DNA of 17,334 bases from positions 1 to 17,334 of the forward strand of contig DATFPQ010000012.1 in assembly GCA_035264765.1 (NCBI GenBank). Reading direction: 5' to 3'. The translations under genes and the position numbers were made by a program. The notes below the pieces were generated by a model, which was given only the letters and a program-made list of their open reading frames with translations, ran no database searches and was not told the DNA's origin. The DNA comes from DATFPQ01 sp035264765 (GTDB lineage Bacteria > Actinomycetota > Actinomycetes > Actinomycetales > Angustibacteraceae). Below, in pieces: positions 6,914-13,606 of this stretch (its first letter is position 1; each line of letters opens with the position of its first letter).

Positions 6914-7435
6914 CTAGTCCCCGCTGTTCGCGCGCTGTGCACGCAGCCGCTCCCCCTTGGCGGCCGCCTCCGCGCCCAGTGCGGCCTGGAACCGGGTCAT
7001 CGCCGACCGCAGCCCGGCGGCCCGCTCGCCGTCGCCGGCCGCCAGCATCCGGACTGCCAGCAGCCCGGCGTTGCGGGCCCCGCCCACCGACACGGTCGCC
7101 ACCGGGACGCCCGCCGGCATCTGGACGATGGACAGCAGCGAGTCCATCCCGTCTAGGTGGCGCAGCGGCACCGGGACGCCGACGACCGGGAGCGGGGTCA
7201 CCGCCGCGAGCATGCCGGGCAGGTGCGCCGCGCCACCGGCGCCGGCGATCAGGACCCGCAGCCCCCGTCCCGCGGCCTGCTCGCCGTACGCCAGCATCTG
7301 CTGCGGCATCCGGTGCGCCGACACGACGTCTACCTCGTGCGGCACGTCGAACTCCGCCAGGGCCTGGGCCGCGGCCTGCATCACCGGCCAGTCGGAGTCG
7401 CTGCCCATGACCACGCCTACCAGCGGCCCGCTCAT
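6914..7435 (-). CDS. purE: N5-carboxyaminoimidazole ribonucleotide mutase (PurE, class I)
   Basis: Converts N5-CAIR, made by PurK, to CAIR in de novo purine synthesis; cytoplasmic octamer in the family. The 173-aa protein carries GVVMGSDSDWPVM at the N-terminus, VVSAHRMP (the conserved SAHR), and AGAGGAAHLPGM followed by PVVGVPVPLRHLDGMDSLLSIVQMPAGVPVATV, all diagnostic of PurE. The pairing with PurK indicates class I chemistry (N5-CAIR mutase) rather than direct carboxylation of AIR. The ATG at 7435 is preceded by GGGGA at a plausible ribosome-binding distance. It lies 49 nt downstream of the purK stop, so the two form an operon. The C-terminal tail beyond the core is alanine-rich. Confidence 0.96.
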   Translation of the reverse strand: MSGPLVGVVMGSDSDWPVMQAAAQALAEFDVPHEVDVVSAHRMPQQMLAYGEQAAGRGLRVLIAGAGGAAHLPGMLAAVTPLPVVGVPVPLRHLDGMDSLLSIVQMPAGVPVATVSVGGARNAGLLAVRMLAAGDGERAAGLRSAMTRFQAALGAEAAAKGERLRAQRANSGD

Positions 7436-7484
7436 CTGGGTCCCCGCGGCGTCGTGAGCGCCGGCGAGCGACGTCGTGGGCGAA

Positions 7485-8702
7485 TCACTCGGTCACCACC
7501 CCGCGCAGGAAGTCCGCCGCGTGCCGGGCCCGCCGGCGCAGGTCCGCCAGGTCGTCACCACACGCGGTCACGTGGCCGATCTTGCGCCCGGGGCGCACGG
7601 TCTTGCCGTAGATGTGGACCTTCAGGCCGGGGTCGCGGGCCAGCAGGTGCCGGTACGCCGAGTACAGCTCGGGGTAGTCCCCGCCCAGCACGTTGGCCAT
7701 GACGGTCCAGCGGGCGCGTGGCCGCGGGTCGCCCAGCGGCAGGTCGAGCACCGCCCGCAGGTGCTGCTCGAACTGGCTGGTCACCGCGCCGTCGATGGAC
7801 CAGTGACCGCTGTTGTGCGGCCGCATGGCGAGCTCGTTGACGACGAACGCCGGCGCTTCTCCGGGCCTCGCCGGCAGCTCGAACAGCTCAACCGCGAGCA
7901 CGCCGGTGACGTCCAGCGCGCCGGCCACCCGCAGCGCCGCGGCCGTGACATTGGCCGCCAGGTCCGGGGACAGGTCCGGCGCGGGCGCGATCACCTCGGT
8001 GCAGATGCCGTTCTCCTGCACCGTCTCGACGACCGGCCACGCGGATGCCTGTCCCATCGGGCTGCGGGCCACGAGCACCGCGAGCTCGCGCGTGAACGCC
8101 ACCCGCTCCTCGGCCAGCAGCAGGTCGTCCGGCCCGAGCCGGGCCAGCCAGTCACCGGCCTCCTCGGGGGAACCCACGAGGAGTACACCCTTGCCGTCAT
8201 ACCCGCCGCGCGGCGTCTTCAGCACCAGCGGCCACCCCACCTCGGCGCCGAACCGCTCGAGGGCGGCGCGGTCGCCGACCTCCGCCCAGCGCGGGCAGGG
8301 GACGCCCAGCTCGGTGAGCCGACGGCGCATCACCACCTTGTCCTGCGCGTGCAGCAGCGCGGACGACGACGGGTGCACGACCGCGCCGGCGGCCTCGAGG
8401 GCACGCAGGTGTTCCGGGGGGACGTGCTCGTGGTCGAAGGTCACGACGTCGCACTCGGCGGCGAGGCGGCGCAGCGCGTCGAGGTCGGTGTGGTGCCCGG
8501 GTGGTGACTGCGGGACCACGAGGGCGGCGCTGGCGTCCGGCGCCTCGCTCAGCACCCGCAGCCCCAGGCCGAGCGCCGTCGCCGGGGCGTGCATCATCCG
8601 CGCCAGCTGTCCGGCGCCGACCACCCCGACGAGCGGGAAGCCGCCCGGTGGGTGCTGCGCCGGCGGGACGAGGCGGTCGGCGTGCGCGGACGGTCTGGTC
8701 AC
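7485..8702 (-). CDS. purK: 5-(carboxyamino)imidazole ribonucleotide synthase (PurK)
   Basis: ATP-grasp enzyme that carboxylates AIR to N5-CAIR with ATP and bicarbonate, the substrate for PurE encoded next. The 405-aa product has GVVGAGQLARMM at the N-terminal domain, TFDHEHVP, the ATP-grasp LKTPRGGYDGKG loop, and VNELAMRPHNSGHWSIDGAVTSQFEQHLRA with metal and substrate contacts, then HIYGKTVRPGRKIGHVT near the C-terminus. I place the start at the GTG at 8702: it gives a 24-residue lead before GVVGAGQ, and a TAGGCT box lies 8 nt upstream. The frame stays open to 8879 through the repeat array, but that extension is repetitive and unlike PurK. The gene is divergent from gtrA, a neighbourhood I recall from other actinobacteria. 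Confidence 0.95.
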   Translation of the reverse strand: MTRPSAHADRLVPPAQHPPGGFPLVGVVGAGQLARMMHAPATALGLGLRVLSEAPDASAALVVPQSPPGHHTDLDALRRLAAECDVVTFDHEHVPPEHLRALEAAGAVVHPSSSALLHAQDKVVMRRRLTELGVPCPRWAEVGDRAALERFGAEVGWPLVLKTPRGGYDGKGVLLVGSPEEAGDWLARLGPDDLLLAEERVAFTRELAVLVARSPMGQASAWPVVETVQENGICTEVIAPAPDLSPDLAANVTAAALRVAGALDVTGVLAVELFELPARPGEAPAFVVNELAMRPHNSGHWSIDGAVTSQFEQHLRAVLDLPLGDPRPRARWTVMANVLGGDYPELYSAYRHLLARDPGLKVHIYGKTVRPGRKIGHVTACGDDLADLRRRARHAADFLRGVVTE

Positions 8703-8710
8703 GACGCACC

Positions 8711-8716
8711 AGCCTA
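8711..8716 (-). promoter_or_regulatory. -10 box of probable leaderless purKE promoter
   Basis: TAGGCT on the minus strand, 8 nt upstream of the GTG at 8702. It is the same hexamer as in front of LLM oxidoreductase 1. The spacing is one base longer than in the best cases, so the exact start codon is slightly uncertain. No clear -35 hexamer is seen. Confidence 0.55.
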
Positions 8717-8750
8717 GAGGTCCGCGCGCAGGCGACGTGACCGTGGCCGG

Positions 8751-8866
8751 GTGATCGTGCCCGGTGATCGCGCCGGGGTGATCGCGCCGGCGTGATCCTG
8801 CCGGCGTGATCCTGGCCAGCGTGATCGTGGCGGGCGTCATCGTGGCAACGAGCATCGTTGGCGCGA
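8751..8866. repeat. Degenerate tandem repeat (14-15 bp, consensus GTGATCSYGCCGGC) between purK and gtrA
   Basis: About seven to eight head-to-tail units begin at 8751, 8764, 8778, 8792, 8806, 8821, 8836 and (weakly) 8851. Each starts GTGATC or GTCATC and continues with a G/C-rich half. Units 2 and 3 differ by one base; later units drift and lengthen to 15. The rest of the 8703-9047 gap holds the purK -10 box, a TACCGT hexamer at 8953-8958 and the gtrA ribosome site, and I see no convincing gene there. The repeats lie between divergent promoters, so they could be regulator sites or simple slippage products. Short frames crossing them on both strands look like by-products of the repeat. Confidence 0.8.
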
Positions 8867-8952
8867 CAGCCGTTGCCACGGTGACGCTCCTCGGGCGCGT
8901 GGCGCCGCCCGTCGGGATGCGCGTCGATGCGGCCGCGGAGAACGGGCCGGGT

Positions 8953-8958
8953 TACCGT
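8953..8958 (+). promoter_or_regulatory. Candidate -10 box for gtrA
   Basis: TACCGT fits TANNNT and lies about 90 nt upstream of the gtrA GTG, giving a leadered transcript that would include the GGAG ribosome site at 9035-9038. No good -35 is seen, and chance matches to TANNNT are common, so support is weak. Confidence 0.3.
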
Positions 8959-9047
8959 AGAGGGGAGCCCCCCCGCCCCGCCGCTCGGCGCCGCCCGCCT
9001 CGAGGGCGACCGACGCGGGGCTGCACCGGACCCTGGAGCCGACGCCT

Positions 9048-9605
9048 GTGACGACCCCCTCGCTGCTCGACCGCGCCCGTACCGCCCTGGACGTCGTCGT
9101 CCGCGAGATGATCAAGTTCGGTGCGGTCGGCGCGGTTGCCTTCCTGGTGGACGTCGGCCTGTTCAACCTGCTGCGCTTCGGCCTCGGCGGGGGCGGCCCC
9201 TTCGAGCACAAGCCGATCACCGCCAAGATCGTCTCGGCCACGGTCGCCACCGTGGTCGCCTGGCTCGGCAACCGGCTCTGGACCTTCCGGCACCGCCGCC
9301 GGGCCTCGGCCGGCCACGAGCTCGCCCTGTTCGTGCTGTTCAACGTGGCCGGCATGGCGATCGCCCTGGCCTGCCTGGCGTTCAGCCACTACGTCCTCGA
9401 CCTGCGCTCCGCGCGTGCCGACAACATCTCGGCCAACGGCGTCGGCCTGGTGCTCGGGACCCTGTTCCGCTTCTGGTCCTACCGGCTGTTCGTCTTCCGC
9501 GCCGAGCTCGCCGACGACCCCGTGCTCGCGGCGCCCGACCACCACCACGAGGACCCCGCGGCGCCCGCCGAGGACGACGTCACGCCGGCAGCTCCGCCGC
9601 GTTGA
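9048..9605 (+). CDS. GtrA family membrane protein
   Basis: A 185-aa integral membrane protein of the GtrA/DPMS family, associated with moving or presenting polyprenyl-linked sugars for glycosylation of surface polymers; the exact substrate is unknown. There are four hydrophobic segments at roughly 23-43, 58-76, 92-113 and 127-147. Family signatures are the first helix (MIKFGAVGAVAFLVDVGLFNLLRF), the NRLWTFRHRR turn after helix 2, and FRFWSYRLFVF at the end of helix 4. The last 30 residues are a His/Asp/Ala/Pro-rich cytoplasmic or periplasmic tail. The GTG at 9048 has GGAG nine nucleotides upstream. It is divergent from purK and its last 26 bp overlap the 3' end of the kinase gene on the other strand. 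Confidence 0.92.
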   Translation: MTTPSLLDRARTALDVVVREMIKFGAVGAVAFLVDVGLFNLLRFGLGGGGPFEHKPITAKIVSATVATVVAWLGNRLWTFRHRRRASAGHELALFVLFNVAGMAIALACLAFSHYVLDLRSARADNISANGVGLVLGTLFRFWSYRLFVFRAELADDPVLAAPDHHHEDPAAPAEDDVTPAAPPR

Positions 9606-10827
9606 GGAACAGCGCGAACACCGGCGGTCGAGCCCGGAGCAGCTCCAGCCGTCCGCCGTCCGCCTCGGCCAGGTCGCGCGCCAGCGCGAGCCCCACGCCC
9701 GTGCTGCCGCTGCTGCTGACCTCGCGCTCGAACACCCGGGCGCCGATGGACGCCGGGACGCCGCGTCCCTCGTCGGTCACCTCGACGACGGCCGAGCCGC
9801 CGGTCCGGCGTGCGGTGATGGTCACCGTCCCGCCACCGTGCTGAAGGCTGTTCTCGATCAGCGTCGCCAGCACCTGGGACAGTGCGCTCGGCGTCGCGAG
9901 AACGACGACCGGCTGGTGCGGGGCCAGGACCAGCCGGCGACCGCGGCCGGCGAACGCCGGTGACCACTCCTCGACCTGCTGCACCAGCAGCGTCTGCAGC
10001 TCGACCGGCACCGCGGTGCCACGTCCGCGCCTGGCCTTGCTGAGCAGCGAGTCCACCACCGAGGTGAGCCGCTCCACCTGGTGCAGAGCGACCCGCGCCT
10101 CCTCCCGCACCTGCGCGAGGTCCGTGCTCGTCGAGATCTCCTCCAGCCGCATGGACAGCGCGGTCAGCGGCGTGCGGAGCTGGTGGCTCGCGTCGCTCGC
10201 GAACTGCCGCTCGGCCGCGAGGGCCTCGGCCATGGAGTCGGCGCTTCGCTGCAGCCCGGCCGCCACCCGGTCGAGCTCGGCCACCTTGCTGGGCACCGGG
10301 AGCAGCCGGGAGGACCCGCGGCCGATCCGGTCCGCGTTCTCGGCGAGCGCGGCGAGCGGCGTCATCAGCCGGCGGGCCTGCACCAGAGCGGCCACGGTGG
10401 CCGCCAGGAACGCCACCACGGCCAGCCCCAGCACGACGAGGGCCAGCAGCGTCACCTGCCGCCACACCGCGGACTGCGGCAGTTCGGCGACGACCGTGAC
10501 CCCGTTGTCGTCGACGGTCTCGTCCCACGTCGCCCCGGTCGGTTCGGGTCCGACCTCCAGCGTGTCCGATCCGGCCCTCACGACGACGTGGATCTGGCGC
10601 GCGAAGCCCGGCTCGTGCAGCGTGCTCTCGATCCGGTGACGCAGGGTCGCGAGCGGCTGGCCGGGGTGAACGGCGACGACCATGTGGATCGCCGCGGCGT
10701 GCTCCTCGAGCTCCTCGTGACCCTGGCGCTCCAGCAGCCAGCTGCCGGCCGTCACCAGCGGCAGGCCGAGGAGCAGCACGGCAACCGCAGCCGCCAGCAG
10801 GGACGAGCGCAGCAGCCGGGCGCGCAC
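9580..10827 (-). CDS. Two-component sensor histidine kinase
   Basis: A 415-aa membrane sensor kinase paired with the response regulator gene just upstream. Residues 8-29 and about 124-149 are membrane helices bracketing an extracytoplasmic sensor region of about 95 residues with no recognised domain. A HAMP linker follows (about 146-200, including RRLMTPLAALAENADRI). The HisKA H-box is FASDASHQLRTPLTAL with the phospho-accepting H215. The HATPase domain has N-box IENSLQHG (N326), G1 box TDEGRGVP (D352) and G2 box GSTGVGLALARDLAEADGG. All catalytic boxes are intact. The GTG at 10827 lies 3 nt after the regulator stop, so the two are co-translated. The signal is unknown. The 3' end overlaps gtrA. 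Confidence 0.95.
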   Translation of the reverse strand: MRARLLRSSLLAAAVAVLLLGLPLVTAGSWLLERQGHEELEEHAAAIHMVVAVHPGQPLATLRHRIESTLHEPGFARQIHVVVRAGSDTLEVGPEPTGATWDETVDDNGVTVVAELPQSAVWRQVTLLALVVLGLAVVAFLAATVAALVQARRLMTPLAALAENADRIGRGSSRLLPVPSKVAELDRVAAGLQRSADSMAEALAAERQFASDASHQLRTPLTALSMRLEEISTSTDLAQVREEARVALHQVERLTSVVDSLLSKARRGRGTAVPVELQTLLVQQVEEWSPAFAGRGRRLVLAPHQPVVVLATPSALSQVLATLIENSLQHGGGTVTITARRTGGSAVVEVTDEGRGVPASIGARVFEREVSSSGSTGVGLALARDLAEADGGRLELLRARPPVFALFLNAAELPA

Positions 10828-10830
10828 GGG

Positions 10831-11499
10831 TCAGGCGTCGCGCTCGAAGCGAAAGCCGACGCCGCGGACGGTTGAGATGAACCGGGGCTGCCCGGCGTCG
10901 TCGCCGAGCTTGCGGCGCAGCCAGGACACGTGCATGTCCAGCGTCTTCGTGGGGCCGTACCAGTCGGCGTCCCACACCTCTCGCATGATCTGCTCGCGCG
11001 GCACCACCCGGCCGGCCTCGCGCACCAGCAACCGGAGCAGGTCGAACTCCTTGGCGGTCAGGTGCAGCTCGTCGTCGTCGAGGAAGGCGCGCCTGGCGTC
11101 CGGGTCGATCCGCACGCGGGCCGAGACCGCCGCGTCGTGGCCGCCCCGGCGCAGCAGCGCCCGGGCCCGCGCCAGGAGCTCGGCCAGCCGGAACGGCTTG
11201 GTCACGTAGTCGTCGGCGCCGGCGTCCAGGCCGACGACGGTGTCGACCTCGTCCGCCCGGGCGGTCAGCACCAGCACCGGGACGCTCTGACCCTGGGCGC
11301 GCAGCTCGCGGCAGACCTCCAGCCCGTCCATGCCTGGAAGGCCCAGGTCCAGGACGAGCAGGTCGACGCCCTCGATCGCGCCCGCGAGCGCCTCGCGGCC
11401 GTCGGCGCGCACGTCGACCTCGTAGCCCTCGCGGCGCAACGCCCGGGCCAGGGGCTCGGCGATACCCGCGTCGTCCTCGGCGAGCAGCACCCTGGTCAC
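10831..11499 (-). CDS. OmpR/PhoB-family response regulator
   Basis: A 222-aa DNA-binding response regulator, first gene of the two-gene signalling operon. The receiver domain has acidic D9 and D10 (LLAEDDAG), the phosphorylation site D51 in LLVLDLGLPGMDGLEV, T79 in VLTARAD and K101 in VTKPF, all the conserved positions. The C-terminal winged helix (about 128-222) includes LTAKEFDLLRLL, the recognition-helix region TKTLDMHVSWLRRKLGD and the wing ISTVRGVGFRF, typical of OmpR/PhoB regulators. It starts with GTG at 11499, 6 nt after a TACGAT box, which suggests a leaderless mRNA. Targets are unknown; autoregulation is common but no direct-repeat site is evident to me in the short upstream gap. 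Confidence 0.96.
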   Translation of the reverse strand: MTRVLLAEDDAGIAEPLARALRREGYEVDVRADGREALAGAIEGVDLLVLDLGLPGMDGLEVCRELRAQGQSVPVLVLTARADEVDTVVGLDAGADDYVTKPFRLAELLARARALLRRGGHDAAVSARVRIDPDARRAFLDDDELHLTAKEFDLLRLLVREAGRVVPREQIMREVWDADWYGPTKTLDMHVSWLRRKLGDDAGQPRFISTVRGVGFRFERDA

Positions 11500-11505
11500 C
11501 TGGTC

Positions 11506-11511
11506 ATCGTA
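11506..11511 (-). promoter_or_regulatory. -10 box of probable leaderless promoter for the two-component operon
   Basis: TACGAT on the minus strand lies 6 nt upstream of the GTG at 11499. The whole upstream gap to the GGDEF gene stop is 42 nt, so the promoter must be here unless transcription reads through from the GGDEF gene on the same strand. Confidence 0.58.
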
Positions 11512-11541
11512 GGACGTGACAAGCGGGGCGCGTGGGACGAT

Positions 11542-12456
11542 TCAGCGGGTGGTCGACAGTGCCTGCGCGGCGCCACGGGACGTCCCCCGCAGGTCCAGGA
11601 CCGCGCGATGCCGCTGCTTCTCCAGGTACATCTCCCGGTCGGCCCGCCACCAGGTGCGGTGCAGGCCGCCCTCCGCGGTGTAGGTGGCGTACCCCATCGA
11701 CGCCCCGACGCCCGCGGCCGCGAACGCCGCGCGGATCCGGCGAAGCAGGTGCTGGGTCTCCTCCGGCGTCGTCGGTCCACTCACCAGCACGCCGAACTCG
11801 TCGCCGCCGAGGCGAGCCACGAAGTCGGTCTCGCGCAGCGCGGCGGCCAGCGTCACCGCGGCCAGCTGCAGGTGCTCGTCGCCGGCCACGTGTCCCTGCT
11901 CGTCGTTGACGACCTTGAGCCGGTCCAGGTCGATCACGATGACCGAGCCGTGGCCGGCGCCCTGGGCGTACCGGGCCTCCTCCAGGTCCAGGACGGTCCG
12001 CCAGCCGCGGCGGTTCGGCAGGCCGGTCAGCTCGTCGCTGTTGGCCTCCAGTTGCAGCAGCTCGGTGCGGCGGGCGGTTGCGACGTGCGCGCGGTCAGCC
12101 GTGAGGAGCACGGACAGCAGCTGCGCCAGCAGCTCCAGCAGGCAGGGCGGCGCAGTGGGCTCGACGGCCCGCTCCGCCGTCTCCAGGGACCCGGCGGGTG
12201 CGGGCAGCCGCCACAGACCGCCCATCACCTCACCGCTCGCGTCGCGCAGCGGCACGTAGAGCGCGGCGGGCTCGGTGAGGATCTCCCCGGCCTGCGGTAC
12301 CTGCTCCTCGCCGAGTGCCAGCACGACCTCGTGGTCACCGTCCACCGTGCGGGTCACCGCCCACGACCCCGAGTGCTCCCCGTGCAGGTAGCCGAGCACC
12401 GCGGCGCTGGCCTCGCGGAAGGTCGCGCCCGGGGGCAACGACGGTGTGGATCCCAT
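11542..12456 (-). CDS. Soluble diguanylate cyclase with N-terminal GAF-like sensor region
   Basis: A 304-aa cytoplasmic protein predicted to make c-di-GMP from two GTP. Residues 1-130 look like a GAF-type sensor (AALYVPLRDASGEVMGGLWRL is typical of a GAF core), though this is a weak call. A helical linker (about 120-145) leads into the GGDEF domain, which begins DELTGLPNRRGWR, contains IVIDLDRLKVVNDEQGH with the metal-binding aspartate, and the intact signature RLGGDEFGVLVSG. RETD five residues before the signature is an RxxD allosteric inhibition site. There is no EAL domain or membrane segment. The ATG at 12456 has a strong GGGAGGAGG ribosome site 8 nt upstream. It is divergent from LLM oxidoreductase 2 and lies 42 nt upstream of the response-regulator gene on the same strand. 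Confidence 0.93.
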   Translation of the reverse strand: MGSTPSLPPGATFREASAAVLGYLHGEHSGSWAVTRTVDGDHEVVLALGEEQVPQAGEILTEPAALYVPLRDASGEVMGGLWRLPAPAGSLETAERAVEPTAPPCLLELLAQLLSVLLTADRAHVATARRTELLQLEANSDELTGLPNRRGWRTVLDLEEARYAQGAGHGSVIVIDLDRLKVVNDEQGHVAGDEHLQLAAVTLAAALRETDFVARLGGDEFGVLVSGPTTPEETQHLLRRIRAAFAAAGVGASMGYATYTAEGGLHRTWWRADREMYLEKQRHRAVLDLRGTSRGAAQALSTTR

Positions 12457-12464
12457 GGTGTCGG

Positions 12465-12473
12465 CCTCCTCCC
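12465..12473 (-). promoter_or_regulatory. Strong Shine-Dalgarno of the GAF-GGDEF gene
   Basis: GGGAGGAGG on the minus strand, 8 nt before the ATG. It contrasts with the leaderless starts of neighbouring genes and fixes 12456 as the start. Confidence 0.8.
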
Positions 12474-12511
12474 GGCACGGCGGACGCTCCGGCGGCGCCT
12501 CGCTCGTTTCC

Positions 12512-12517
12512 TAGCGT
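12512..12517 (+). promoter_or_regulatory. Orphan leaderless-type -10 box (CCTAGCGT)
   Basis: TAGCGT inside CCTAGCGT is followed by 6 nt and an ATG at 12524. This exact octamer and spacing recur at 12614-12627 before the real oxidoreductase start. The ATG opens a 53-codon frame (12524-12685) that runs out of phase into the oxidoreductase gene and has no recognisable domain. The box may be a second promoter, a binding site or chance. Confidence 0.4.
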
Positions 12518-12615
12518 GACACAATGAACACGAAGCGCAACCGACTGTCGGCTGGGCACAGTCCCGCCCATTGGTCCGGGGCGACCTCGCCTCTGGCGGT
12601 TCCGCCGACCTGTCC

Positions 12616-12621
12616 TAGCGT
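12616..12621 (+). promoter_or_regulatory. -10 box of leaderless promoter for LLM oxidoreductase 2
   Basis: TAGCGT followed by 6 nt (TGCGCC) and the ATG at 12628. There is no Shine-Dalgarno. It is the second copy of the CCTAGCGT octamer, 104 bp after the first. Confidence 0.62.
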
Positions 12622-12627
12622 TGCGCC

Positions 12628-13539
12628 ATGGATCTGCGCATCTTCACCGAGCCTCAGCAGGGCGCCACCTACGACGACCTGCTGACCGTCGCCCGGGCCA
12701 CCGAGGACCTGGGCTTCGACGCGTTCTTCCGCTCCGACCACTACCTGGCGATGGGCGACGTGAGCGGCCGTCCCGGTCCCACCGACGCCTGGATCACCCT
12801 GGCCGGGCTCGCCCGGGACACCGCTCGGATACGGCTCGGCACCCTGGTCACCGCCGGCACCTTCCGGGCGCCCGCCCGGCTCGCCGTGGCAGTCGCGCAG
12901 GTCGACCAGATGAGTGGCGGCCGGGTCGAGCTGGGGCTGGGCACCGGTTGGTTCGAGGAGGAGCACCGGGCGTTCGGGCTGCCCTTCCCGTCCCTGGCGG
13001 AGCGGTTCGAGCGGCTCGAGGAGCAGCTGCAGATCCTGTCCGGGCTGTGGACGAGTGAGGGCCCCTTCAGCTTCGAGGGCAAGCACTACCGGCTGCACGA
13101 CAACCCGGCTCTGACCCGGCCGATCCAGTCCCCGCTCCCGGTGATCATCGGGGGCGGTGGCGCCCGGCGCACGCCACGGCTGGCGGCCGAGTACGCGACG
13201 GAGTTCAACATGCCGTTCGCCTCGGTCGAGGACACCACGGCGCAGTTCGCCCGGGTGCAGGAGGCGGCGCGCGCCGCCGGCCGCTCGCTGGTGCTGTCAG
13301 CCGCCCAGGTGCTCTGCCTCGGTCGTGACGACGCCGAGGTGCAGCGCCGGGCGGCGGCCATCGGCCGGGAGCCGGACGAGCTGCGCGAGAACGGGCTGGC
13401 GGGTACGCCGCAGCAGGTCGTGGAGAGGATCGGCCGGTTCCGGGAGGCCGGGGCGACCCGGATGTACCTGCAGGTGCTGGACCTGTCGGACCTCGACCAC
13501 CTCGAGCTGGTGGCGAGCGACGTCGCGCCCAAGCTCTAG
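12628..13539 (+). CDS. LLM-class (luciferase-like) oxidoreductase 2, probably F420-dependent
   Basis: A 303-aa luciferase-like TIM-barrel oxidoreductase; an F420-dependent subgroup is likely from its resemblance to actinobacterial members, with unknown substrate. Recognisable blocks are MDLRIFTEPQQGATYDDLL, EDLGFDAFFRSDHYL (residues about 31-45), ARIRLGTLVTAGTFRAPARLA, VDQMSGGRVELGLGTGWFEEEHRAFGLPFP, LPVIIGGGGARRTPRLAA and the C-terminal LAGTPQQVVERIGRFREAGATRMYLQVLD. The order matches LLM oxidoreductase 1, so the two are paralogues, this one about 25 residues shorter. The start at 12628 gives the family N-terminus. A hairpin follows the stop. It is divergent from the GGDEF gene with a 171-bp gap. 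Confidence 0.94.
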   Translation: MDLRIFTEPQQGATYDDLLTVARATEDLGFDAFFRSDHYLAMGDVSGRPGPTDAWITLAGLARDTARIRLGTLVTAGTFRAPARLAVAVAQVDQMSGGRVELGLGTGWFEEEHRAFGLPFPSLAERFERLEEQLQILSGLWTSEGPFSFEGKHYRLHDNPALTRPIQSPLPVIIGGGGARRTPRLAAEYATEFNMPFASVEDTTAQFARVQEAARAAGRSLVLSAAQVLCLGRDDAEVQRRAAAIGREPDELRENGLAGTPQQVVERIGRFREAGATRMYLQVLDLSDLDHLELVASDVAPKL

Positions 13540-13564
13540 CAGCAGGCACGAAGAGCGGCGCGAC

Positions 13565-13594
13565 GCCGGCCACCACGGGTCCGTGGTGGCCGGC
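13565..13594. terminator. Perfect 14-bp inverted repeat, bidirectional terminator
   Basis: Arms at 13565-13578 and 13581-13594 are perfectly complementary with only GT between, so the real loop is probably four bases with a 13-bp stem. The stem is very GC-rich. It lies 25 nt after the oxidoreductase 2 stop and 12 nt after the propeller gene stop, between convergent genes. No T-tract follows on either strand. Confidence 0.75.
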
Positions 13595-13606
13595 GCACGT
13601 CTGGCG

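Noticed and set aside
8703..8879. N-terminal extension of purK through the repeat array up to an in-frame start at 8879
   Set aside because: The added 59 residues are repeat-derived and unlike PurK N-termini, and a -10 box with leaderless spacing supports the GTG at 8702.
8806..9051. Small hydrophobic plus-strand frame starting in the repeat array
   Set aside because: The hydrophobic Val/Ile/Ala run is simply the translation of the 15-bp repeat phase, with no ribosome site or recognisable family.
10930..12519. 529-codon plus-strand frame antisense to the response regulator and GGDEF genes
   Set aside because: Both minus-strand genes have complete conserved motifs, and the plus-strand translation has none.
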